From Thermoplasmatota archaeon (GTDB taxonomy: Archaea > Thermoplasmatota > Thermoplasmata > GCA-020350865 > JAUVCJ01), in NCBI GenBank assembly GCA_030595765.1, contig JAUVCJ010000125.1, positions 1 to 6,880 on the forward strand: DNA of 6,880 nt. Direction: 5' to 3'. Of this stretch, positions 1 to 6,800 are shown piece after piece. Under the pieces are notes generated by a model that saw only the letters and a list, made by a program, of their open reading frames with translations, was not told the DNA's origin and searched no databases. Each line of letters opens with the position of its first letter. The stretch's first letter is position 1. A program made the position numbers and the translations under genes.

Positions 1-1578
1 CTGGAACTGGGCTGAATAGTAAATATCCTCGCTAGCTTCATGGATTGTCAAAAGCTGCGGGGTTGATATCGTGGGAGTCGTGGTCATGAAAAAGGGATAT
101 GTTTCATTCTCATGAATGCTCCAGACATTGAAGAAGTCCCAGCCGGTGAATGTGTTCTGCTGCTTCATCTGAGCTGTGGTCCTGCCATAGAAGCCTGTGC
201 TGGCACCTGCCATAACCCCGGTATTTGTTCCAGATGTTTCTTTATCCCAGTAGCCCCCTGTCAATGTACCTGAAATTACCTGGCCAATCAATCCTCCGAC
301 ATAATCGCTGCCGGTTGGCTTGCCGGTGGCGTAAACATTTGTAACATCCCCGTTCATGTAACCCAAGAAGCCACCTACCTTATATCGGCCAGTGGCATCT
401 CCGTGAGCATAAGAGTTGCTGATGGTTCCAAAAACATCTCCACCGAAGCCGCCAATCTTATCCTGGCTCCCCACAGCATTGCCCATGGCGAATGAATTCG
501 ATATTGAGCCATGTATCAGGCCGGCAAAGCCTCCCACATTGCTTGCTCCCTGAGCACTACCCATTGCCAAGGAATCTGTGATGGAACCGGTGCCAGTGTT
601 CTGACCAACGAAGCCTCCGATGTTGTTTGCGCCAGCTACATTGCCTGTGGCAAAGCTGTTGTTTATCTTTGCTTGATTGTAACCAACGAAACCGCCATTG
701 GAGCTGCTCACCCCAGTTACGGTTCCAGTGCTGTAACTCTCGAATATGTTGCCTGCGTAGTTCCATCCCACAAAGCCACCAAGGAGACCTCTTCCATTTA
801 TAACGTCTCCAGTCGCATAGGAATTGGATATTTCTCCCTGGTTGGTCCCCACAAATCCACCCATGCAGTCAGGACCCATGGTATCTAAGCCGTTCAGGTA
901 AATGGTGCCAGTGCTGTAACTATCTGAAATCTCACCACCTACGATGTTGATGCCAACAAAGCCCCCCGCCGCTGCAAATGTGGGGTCGTGGATGTCTAAC
1001 GTCGAGTAGGATTTGATTATGGTGCCACCGTTTAAGCCTGCAATGCCGCCACAATTGCTAAGGGCACAATAAATGGTGCCAGTCGTATAAGAATTGGACA
1101 CTGTGCCGTAATTCTTTCCAACCAGCCCTCCGATGGCCATGGTCTCGGTGTAACTCAGGTTGATAATGCCAACCCCTTCGATCTCTGCCCTGGTGCTTGT
1201 CTGTCCGAAGAGGCCGATCTCATTGGCGGTTGATTGATTTATGAAAAGGTTTGAGATGGTGTGGCCATTGCCATTGAATGTACCGTTGAAATTGGAGCTG
1301 GCATTCCCAACGGGAGTAAAGCCCTCCTCCAAGTTCCAGTCCTTTGTAATGGTTGCATCAATGTCATTGGCCAGGCTGTAATTGGCATTGAGGCTGCCGT
1401 TCATGGCCTGGAGATCCAGAATGTCCTCGATAACATATGGTTCGGCCACAGAGCCGTCTCCACCACCAAAAGTACCACCAGCAGCTTCAGTGCAACCAGT
1501 CAGAGTTAACATGAACAATAGCACGACCAGAGAAGCAAAACCTACCACAAATGCGACTTTTGCCTTGTTTAGATTCAA
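1..1578 (-). CDS. GLUG-repeat surface lipoprotein, C-terminus beyond window
   Basis: The minus strand is open from a TTG at 1578 to the left edge (526 codons), so the C-terminus is missing. Residues 1-29 form a lipoprotein signal: Asn/Lys N-terminus, hydrophobic stretch 8-26, then lipobox L26-T-G-C29. A Gly/Thr linker follows, then a region of the NGTFNGNGHTISNL type that commonly precedes GLUG repeats. About eleven GLUG-type repeats of 26-35 residues run from about residue 148 to 445, with the pattern GGFVGxNxGxIxNSYATGxV. The closing segment around residues 479-495 (GWDFFNVW...YPFF) is the usual end of such an array. After it, from about residue 497, a TTTPTISTPQ stretch leads into what may be an Ig-like or similar surface domain. 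GLUG repeats are expected to stack as a beta-solenoid; the role is probably adhesion or surface structure, with no enzyme motif seen. The TTG start is preferred because it follows a strong SD and because the first in-frame ATG (residue 23) would destroy the signal peptide. Confidence 0.88.
   Translation of the reverse strand, partial: MNLNKAKVAFVVGFASLVVLLFMLTLTGCTEAAGGTFGGGDGSVAEPYVIEDILDLQAMNGSLNANYSLANDIDATITKDWNLEEGFTPVGNASSNFNGTFNGNGHTISNLFINQSTANEIGLFGQTSTRAEIEGVGIINLSYTETMAIGGLVGKNYGTVSNSYTTGTIYCALSNCGGIAGLNGGTIIKSYSTLDIHDPTFAAAGGFVGINIVGGEISDSYSTGTIYLNGLDTMGPDCMGGFVGTNQGEISNSYATGDVINGRGLLGGFVGWNYAGNIFESYSTGTVTGVSSSNGGFVGYNQAKINNSFATGNVAGANNIGGFVGQNTGTGSITDSLAMGSAQGASNVGGFAGLIHGSISNSFAMGNAVGSQDKIGGFGGDVFGTISNSYAHGDATGRYKVGGFLGYMNGDVTNVYATGKPTGSDYVGGLIGQVISGTLTGGYWDKETSGTNTGVMAGASTGFYGRTTAQMKQQNTFTGWDFFNVWSIHENETYPFFMTTTPTISTPQLLTIHEASEDIYYSAQFQ
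244..1137 (-). repeat. Tandem GLUG repeats (protein-level)
   Basis: Roughly eleven degenerate repeats lie within the lipoprotein. They are recognised by GG(F/L)(V/I/A)G followed about 8-10 residues later by (I/V)SNS(Y/F)ATG. Examples are IGGLVGKNYGTVSNSY, MGGFVGTNQGEISNSYATG and VGGFAGLIHGSISNSFAMG. Copies 3, 4 and 8 carry small insertions. The DNA copies have diverged, so this is an old protein repeat and not a recent DNA expansion. Confidence 0.85.
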
Positions 1579-1581
1579 GAT

Positions 1582-1593
1582 ATCACCACCTCC
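1582..1593 (-). promoter_or_regulatory. Ribosome binding site for TTG start of the lipoprotein gene
   Basis: The minus strand reads GGAGGTGGTGAT just upstream of the TTG. GGAGGT (1588-1593) lies 9 nt, and GGTGAT 3 nt, before the start codon at 1578. Both match the 3' end of archaeal 16S rRNA. This site decides the TTG start, since no other start codon gives an intact signal peptide. Confidence 0.75.
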
Positions 1594-1670
1594 CACAGTT
1601 GATGGGTTGGCTTTGGCACCATCAATGGAATTGTACTTCAAGGTATTGTGTGCCGAAACTGAATATTCAT

Positions 1671-1690
1671 GGTAAAATAATAACTAAACA
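1671..1690 (-). terminator. AT/T-rich tract between regulator and lipoprotein genes
   Basis: On the minus strand this reads TGTTTAGTTATTATTTTACC, about 25 nt past the regulator stop codon. A T-rich run after a gene is typical of archaeal intrinsic termination, so it may end the regulator transcript. The TTATTATTTTA core could equally act as a TATA box for the lipoprotein gene, placing a start near 1650 with a leader of about 70 nt. The sequence alone does not separate the two roles. The rest of 1579-1713 shows no gene. Confidence 0.4.
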
Positions 1691-1713
1691 ACGCCAGTCA
1701 GGGTCAGGGTAAT

Positions 1714-2142
1714 TTATGGAGAAGTTCTTTCTTCTTCTTTCTTAAGGCTCACTTTCTCGTCTTTAAGGCTCACCGCCATATCTTGAGGGAATGTCTGGAT
1801 GGCATTACGCATGTTGTCTATCCATTCCTCAAGGCGGGTCTCCATCTCATCCTGAACGTCTCTGGGATCAACTGCATGATAGATAAACTTGTAACCACCG
1901 TTCTCCAGGTTCACCCTCTCCTTATAGCAGATCTGGCATGAAATAAGTTGGCGAAGAGCTCGGTAAGCGGTGCTCCTGTCCTTTTTGAATCTCTTTCCAA
2001 TCTCATCAGCAGATTGAGGACCCTGGGATGATAATGAGCGGAAAATGTCCACTTCAAAGGGATTGAGCTTGAGAATGCACTCGAGCAGGTCTCTACATTC
2101 AAGCAGTTTGGTGCCCATGCTCTTGAATGATTCTTTTTCCAT
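1714..2142 (-). CDS. TrmB/winged-helix type transcriptional regulator with four cysteines
   Basis: A 142-residue, probably cytoplasmic DNA-binding protein. Residues 27-77 fit a winged helix-turn-helix: NPFEVDIFRSL, then SADEIGKRFKKDRSTAYRAL (a helix-turn-helix with the recognition helix around DRSTAYRAL, 55-63), then a wing around residues 76-90 (ERVNLENGGYKFIYHAV). This pattern, including the 'RST' recognition helix and the 'GG..Y.Y' wing, is seen in archaeal TrmB-like regulators. A helical segment, about 93-117, probably dimerises. The C-terminus (125-142) is charged and Lys/Glu-rich. Cysteines fall as C16-x5-C22 before the DNA-binding domain and C69-x2-C72 just after the recognition helix, suitable for thiol or persulfide sensing (inference). 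It is divergent from the sulfur transporter, so it probably controls that operon and itself. The ATG at 2142 has only a weak SD (GGGTAG), so the transcript may be leaderless. There is no sugar-binding TrmB effector domain. Confidence 0.85.
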   Translation of the reverse strand: MEKESFKSMGTKLLECRDLLECILKLNPFEVDIFRSLSSQGPQSADEIGKRFKKDRSTAYRALRQLISCQICYKERVNLENGGYKFIYHAVDPRDVQDEMETRLEEWIDNMRNAIQTFPQDMAVSLKDEKVSLKKEEERTSP

Positions 2143-2165
2143 ATACTACCCAAACAAATTATCGG

Positions 2166-2172
2166 TCATAAG
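2166..2172 (-). promoter_or_regulatory. Possible TATA-like element of the regulator gene
   Basis: The minus strand reads TCTTATG here, about 24-30 nt upstream of the regulator ATG. That is the distance expected if transcription starts at or next to the start codon (leaderless), which fits the weak SD. The match to an archaeal TATA box is poor. The site lies directly beside the inverted repeat at 2175-2205, so a protein bound there would touch the BRE region. Confidence 0.25.
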
Positions 2173-2174
2173 AG

Positions 2175-2205
2175 TTTGGCTACATCCAGCATAAATGTGG
2201 CCAAA
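2175..2205. promoter_or_regulatory. Inverted repeat, probable operator of the divergent regulator
   Basis: The left arm TTTGGCTACAT (2175-2185) and right arm ATGTGGCCAAA (2195-2205) are inverted copies matching at 10 of 11 positions, separated by 9 nt. The arm centres are 20 bp apart, two helical turns, which suits a dimeric winged-helix protein. The repeat is about 33 bp upstream of the regulator start and about 42 bp upstream of the TATA-like box of the transporter operon. It could therefore serve autoregulation and activation together. Identity of the bound protein is inferred from position only. Confidence 0.6.
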
Positions 2206-2225
2206 TCCACAGGGGTTGTGCGCTG

Positions 2226-2232
2226 ATGTGGC
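2226..2232 (+). promoter_or_regulatory. Extra half-site copy near the transporter promoter
   Basis: ATGTGGC repeats the first seven bases of the right operator arm (2195-2201) exactly, 31 bp downstream (about three helical turns) and about 14 bp before the TATA-like box. A regulator bound here would sit just upstream of the BRE, where archaeal activators often bind. A seven-base match could be chance. Confidence 0.3.
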
Positions 2233-2246
2233 ACAGTCGCAACTAT

Positions 2247-2254
2247 CTTATATC
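2247..2254 (+). promoter_or_regulatory. TATA-like box for the transporter/rhodanese operon
   Basis: CTTATATC is the best TATA-like element in the 218-nt divergent intergenic region. It predicts transcription starting near 2275-2280, with a leader of about 80 nt before the ATG at 2361. The leader (2280-2346) contains short inverted repeats (CCTAG 2286-2290 with CTAGG 2305-2309, and TAGGT 2306-2310 with ACCTA 2317-2321). These are too weak to call a riboswitch. Confidence 0.5.
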
Positions 2255-2346
2255 GCAATGAGTTCGGTTATTTTTGTAAGACCGGCCTAGTTGAACGACT
2301 GCCCCTAGGTTATCACACCTACGTCGTCATCTACTGGTCTATGATG

Positions 2347-2354
2347 AAGGAGGT
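2347..2354 (+). promoter_or_regulatory. Shine-Dalgarno site of the transporter gene
   Basis: AAGGAGGT, 6 nt before the ATG at 2361. It fixes this ATG as the start. The overlapping ATG codons at 2341 and 2344 lie upstream of it and are out of frame. Confidence 0.85.
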
Positions 2355-2360
2355 TTCAAT

Positions 2361-3797
2361 ATGGAAAATGGTGAGAAAGAGATGCCTGAAACGCTGGATA
2401 CAACCCCAGTACCAGACACCCAGTTGCCTGCAGACCCGATCCAGGATGTACCCCCGCCACCGGAGGATGTTCCTGAACCTGCAGAGCAGATGCCGCTACC
2501 TGATGAACCCGAGGCCATGCCCTTGGACATACCAGATCAGGAACCTGAGGTTCAACCCGAGCCTGCAAGTGAACCAGAACCAACGGCTGACCCTGTTGAT
2601 GAGCCCAAAGAAGAGGGCTTGTTCGATGAGCTTTATAACACCCTTTTTAGCAAATCCTGGCCCATGTGGGTGGGATGCATCCTGCTTTCAGTTTTCAGTA
2701 TCACACTTTTCCTAATAGCCTCCCCCTGGGGCTCCAGTGGAGGGATCTTGAACTGGGGACAGAACCTGTTTGAAATGATCGGCATTGACCAGTCCAATTC
2801 AGCTCCAAACGGCGTTACTCAACTGCTCGATAACCGATATGCGATGCTCTCTATTGTAATGCTAATTGGCGCCATGGGCAGTGCACTGATGGCAAAAGAG
2901 TTCGCAATTCGTGTCGCTCCCAAAGGAGAACTTGTCAAGGGATTCATTGGCGGTTCCATCATGGGTATCGGAGCCATCATTGGAATGGGGTGCACAATAG
3001 GCAACCTGTACAGCGGTCTGCCGGCATTGTCTGGAGGTGCTCTGGTTTTCGTTCTTGGACTCTTCGTTGGAGTTTTCATTGCTGTTAAATACATACTTTG
3101 GGAGATGGAGAAGTTCCCCAACATGAGCATGGGAAAATCCTGCACGTTCCTGGGTGCTAACACAAAAAGAACATCACTTCAGCCTCTTGCAGGCATAATC
3201 GTCCTTGCGATCGGCGGCTCGTTGGCATTCCTGTACAACGCGACCAGTGACATGGTACTTATCGGCTTCATCCTGATTGGACTTATGATCGGAGTCGTTC
3301 TTCAGAGGTCCCGTTTCTGTGTTGTCAGAACTATGCGCGAGACCTTTTTGACTGGAGATTCCACACCTACAGCCGGCCTGATAGCAGGAATACTTGTGGG
3401 ACTTTTGGGATTCACAGTAATCAAAATTATGGGGATCGGAAGCGAGACCAGCATGGTAGCTTCCAACTTCTGGGTGCCATCCATTATTGGCGGCATCATC
3501 TTCGGTTTCGGCATGACAATCGCTGGAGGATGCACGGTCGGCTCAACTTGGAGAGCTGGCGAGGGGCATGTCAAGCTCTGGTTGTCTCTAGTTGGACTTG
3601 TGATGTTCCTGCCACTGACTGCTGAATACATCAAGCCTGCGTTCATGGACATGCTAACAGACGACATGAAGCAGAAGATCTTCCTGCCAGATTACTTCGA
3701 TTATGGCGGCGGGATCTGTCTTATGATACTCATCCTGCTTGTGTGGTACCTGTTTGCCAAGTGGAACGACAGAACAGGAAAGCTGACAGCTCTTTGA
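2361..3797 (+). CDS. YeeE/YedE-family sulfur-compound transporter with acidic Pro-rich N-terminal tail
   Basis: A 478-residue membrane protein with two sulfur-transport repeats. Residues 1-85 are a disordered-looking tail (23 Pro, 27 Asp/Glu, only 2 Lys) with no membrane segment. About ten hydrophobic segments follow: roughly 101-121, 161-177, 194-215, 222-245, 276-293, 297-316, 337-357, 371-392, 405-422 and 451-467. Repeat one carries GxGCTIGNLYSG (C211) and repeat two carries GGCTVGSTWRAGEG (C391). A third hallmark cysteine is C320 in QRSRFC. In the family, including the thiosulfate importer TsuA, conserved cysteines at such positions line the path and relay thiosulfate. Other cysteines are C106, C261 and C453. 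Substrate is inferred as thiosulfate or another sulfane-sulfur species, moved inward. No TusA-like partner gene is visible; instead an exported poly-rhodanese follows after 18 nt, with the same SD, implying one operon. The acidic tail is extra to the usual family core. Confidence 0.9.
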   Translation: MENGEKEMPETLDTTPVPDTQLPADPIQDVPPPPEDVPEPAEQMPLPDEPEAMPLDIPDQEPEVQPEPASEPEPTADPVDEPKEEGLFDELYNTLFSKSWPMWVGCILLSVFSITLFLIASPWGSSGGILNWGQNLFEMIGIDQSNSAPNGVTQLLDNRYAMLSIVMLIGAMGSALMAKEFAIRVAPKGELVKGFIGGSIMGIGAIIGMGCTIGNLYSGLPALSGGALVFVLGLFVGVFIAVKYILWEMEKFPNMSMGKSCTFLGANTKRTSLQPLAGIIVLAIGGSLAFLYNATSDMVLIGFILIGLMIGVVLQRSRFCVVRTMRETFLTGDSTPTAGLIAGILVGLLGFTVIKIMGIGSETSMVASNFWVPSIIGGIIFGFGMTIAGGCTVGSTWRAGEGHVKLWLSLVGLVMFLPLTAEYIKPAFMDMLTDDMKQKIFLPDYFDYGGGICLMILILLVWYLFAKWNDRTGKLTAL

Positions 3798-3800
3798 TCT

Positions 3801-3808
3801 AAGGAGGT
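3801..3808 (+). promoter_or_regulatory. Shine-Dalgarno site of the poly-rhodanese gene
   Basis: AAGGAGGT, identical to the site before the transporter, 7 nt before the ATG at 3816 and only 3 nt past the transporter stop. It selects this ATG over the in-frame ATGs at residues 4 and 8. There is no room for a separate promoter, so the two genes are probably co-transcribed. Confidence 0.85.
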
Positions 3809-3815
3809 ATTAAGA

Positions 3816-6800
3816 ATGACAAAAATGGATAAAATCATGACGGTTGCATGTGTGGTCATCCTGTTGTTGGGTGTAGCGACATTCACCATGCTTAAAGTTG
3901 ATGAACCCGAAGAGATAGGACCTGACCCTGCAATTGTTGTATTGGCCGAGACCGGAGCCTATCTAGCTGCTCCCAAAGTAGTAGTGGCAGCTGCAGACCT
4001 CAGTACCGAGCTGAATGACGGCATCGCAAGCGATGACCCGTTCATTCTCGACATCCGCTCTTCAACCGATTTTGCTCTGGGACACATACCCGGAGCAATC
4101 AATATACCCTATACCAGCGTGTTTGTCCAAGAAAATCTGGATAAACTGCCAACCGACAACCAGATCGTGGTCGTCTGCTACACTGGACACACTGCAAGCC
4201 AGATAACAGCGCTACTGAACACCGCCGGATATGATGCAATAGCCCTAAAATTCGGCTTTGAGTCATGGTTCAGTGGTGGAAAGGCCTTCAATGCCGCCAC
4301 CGACCAGCATGACTATGCACTGGTCACCGGTACCGAACCAGGCGTCATGCCTCCAGCTACCCGATGCGGAGAGGATGAACCACCTGCGGATGATGAACCA
4401 GCAGCTGAAGAACCTGATGCTTATGTTGCAGGAGATGGAAATGTAAGCGACCCGGTCCTGAACGCCGCCAATCTGTTCGTCCAGTCAGGAAAGCCAGCTG
4501 CAGTTAAGGCAGATGCACTTTATGCCACACTCACAGATGGTGACGCTTCAAACGACCCCTTCCTGCTCAGCATAAGAGGCGCAGTCGATTATGAAGCTGG
4601 ACACGTGCCTGGAGCAGTCAATATGGCATTCGGCGAGGTATTCAACGAATCTAACCTTGCTCTATTGCCTACCGACAGGCAGATCGTGGTCATATGCTAC
4701 ACAGGGCACACCGCAAGCCAGACAATGGCTCTGCTTAACATCAACGGCTTTGATGCAACCGCACTCAAATGGGGTTTCGAATCCTGGTCAAACGGTGGAA
4801 AGGCGTTCGACCCTGCAACTGTCTTGGGTGGACGACTTGAGATATCCACCTTCATACTGGCAGATGAATACATGGACCTAGGGAAGTCCGCTGCCACAAG
4901 CGCAGCCGCACTGAACACGCTCCTGACAGATGCCGATGCAACCAACGACCCATTCGTGCTGGACATACGCGGAATGGATGATTTCGTAGCTGGCCATATA
5001 CCAGGAGCCATCAACGTACCATACGTAACTGTCTTTGAAACCGATAATCTGGCCAAGCTGCCTAACAACATCCAGATCGTTGTTGTATGCTATACTGGAC
5101 ACACCGCAAGCCAGACCACAGCTCTACTCAACCTCGCCGGATATGATGCCATTGCATTAAAATGGGGATTTGAAGGCTGGTCCAGCAATGGAAAAGCATT
5201 CGACCCTGCTACATCTGTTCTAGATGGAACCCTTGAAACTGGCACCGTGACTCTACCAACCGCAGGCGCTATACCTAGTGTCTGGGTCGAGGATGTTGCT
5301 GTTGCAGCAGATGAATACATGGCACTTGGAAAGTCACCAGCAACATCAGCAGCGACCCTTGATGGGTTGCTCAGTGACACAGATGCTACGAACGACCCGT
5401 TCATACTTGATATCAGAGGCGCAACAGACTTCGAGGCTGGTCACATCGCTGGAGCAGTCAACATCGCTTATGCAAGTGTCTTTGACGACTCTAACAAAGG
5501 ATTGCTTCCAACCGACACTCAAATCGTTGTTGTCTGCTACACTGGACACACTGCAAGCCAGACAACAGCACTGCTCAACATGGCCGGATATAACGCCATT
5601 GCCCTGAAATGGGGCTTTGAAGGATGGTCAAGCGGAGGAAAAGCTTTCGACCCTGCTACATCTGTTCTGGATGGTGCCATTGAGACAGGAGGGCTAACAG
5701 ACCTTCGTGAGATATCACAGGATTATCTGGACCTGGGAAAGGCGCCGGCTACCACGGCAACCGCCCTTCAAACATTGCTTGATGATGCAGATGCCACCAA
5801 CGACCCGTATGTTCTGGACATTCGTGGGATAGGCGATTTCATTGATGGTCATATACCTGGAGCCATCAACATTCCCTTCAGGGAGGTATTCGAGCCAGAC
5901 AATCTAGCCATGCTACCAACAGACATACAGATTGTAGTGGTATGCTATACTGGGCACACTGCAAGCCAAATCACTGCGCTTCTGAACACTGCTGGGTACG
6001 ATGCCATAGCCCTGAAATGGGGTTTCGAAGGATGGGCAGACGGAGGAAAAGCATTCGACCCAAGTGCAGTACCTGATTACACCGTTAGTACCGGAGTAGA
6101 AACAAGCACTGCAAGCAGCACTGGAACTGCCTGGGCCTATGGTATAGACAATGCAGCCAATGATTTCCTTGCGCTTGGAAAGGGAGTTGCTACCACTGCT
6201 AGTGCACTGCATGGTCTGCTCAATGATGCAGATGCTACCAACGACCCATTCATATTGGATATTCGCGGCTCTACAGATTACGAAGCCGGACATGTTCCTG
6301 GAGCGATCAATATACCATACGCTTCGGTCTTCACCCCTGAGAACATAGTCAAAATCCCCCTGGATATACAGGTTGTAGTAGTATGCTATACTGGGCACAC
6401 TGCAAGCCAGATCACCGCACTTCTTGGAATGAACGACTTCGATGCCATTGCATTGAAGTGGGGCTTTGAGGGCTGGGCTGACGGTGGAAAGGCATTCGAC
6501 CCAGCAACATCCGTTCTGGATGGAGCACTTGATGTATGGTTCGACCTTCAAGTTGCAGCCAATGACTACATGGCATTGGGCAAGTCTGCAGCAACAAGCG
6601 CGGATTCACTCCGTACACTTCTGGCAGATGGCAATGCAAGCAATGACCCTTACGTACTGGACATTCGCGGAGCAGATGATTACGAAGCTGGCCACATCCC
6701 GACAGCAGTGAACATTGGGTACACAAGCGTGTTCACACCTGCCAATCAGGCTCTACTACCAACAGACCGCCAGATCGTTGTGGTATGCTACACTGGACAT

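Noticed and set aside
511..888. Plus-strand open frame of 125 codons inside the lipoprotein gene
   Set aside because: It lies antisense to a well-supported GLUG-repeat frame, has no SD, and its repetitive Ala/Ser/Thr composition is the reverse reading of the Gly/Asn repeats.
1695..1710. Direct repeat CAGGGT CAGGGT near the regulator 3' end
   Set aside because: Two short tandem copies only, with no counterpart elsewhere in the window. Too little to call a binding site.
2281..2346. Possible riboswitch or structured leader before the transporter
   Set aside because: Only short arms are found (CCTAG/CTAGG with a 14-nt loop, TAGGT/ACCTA with a 6-nt loop), and they are mutually exclusive. No known riboswitch core is recognised.
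2341..2715. Plus-strand open frame of 124 codons overlapping the transporter start
   Set aside because: It is out of frame with the transporter. The SD at 2347-2354 lies inside it rather than before it, and the protein is low-complexity without any family pattern.
3816..3893. Lipoprotein signal in the rhodanese protein (C12)
   Set aside because: C12 comes before most of the hydrophobic stretch and lacks a lipobox context, so a signal anchor fits better.
5913..6551. Minus-strand open frame of 212 codons within the rhodanese array
   Set aside because: It is antisense to the rhodanese frame. Its internal repetition (SLACSVPSIAYYYNLY-like) mirrors the sense repeats, and no start signal is present.
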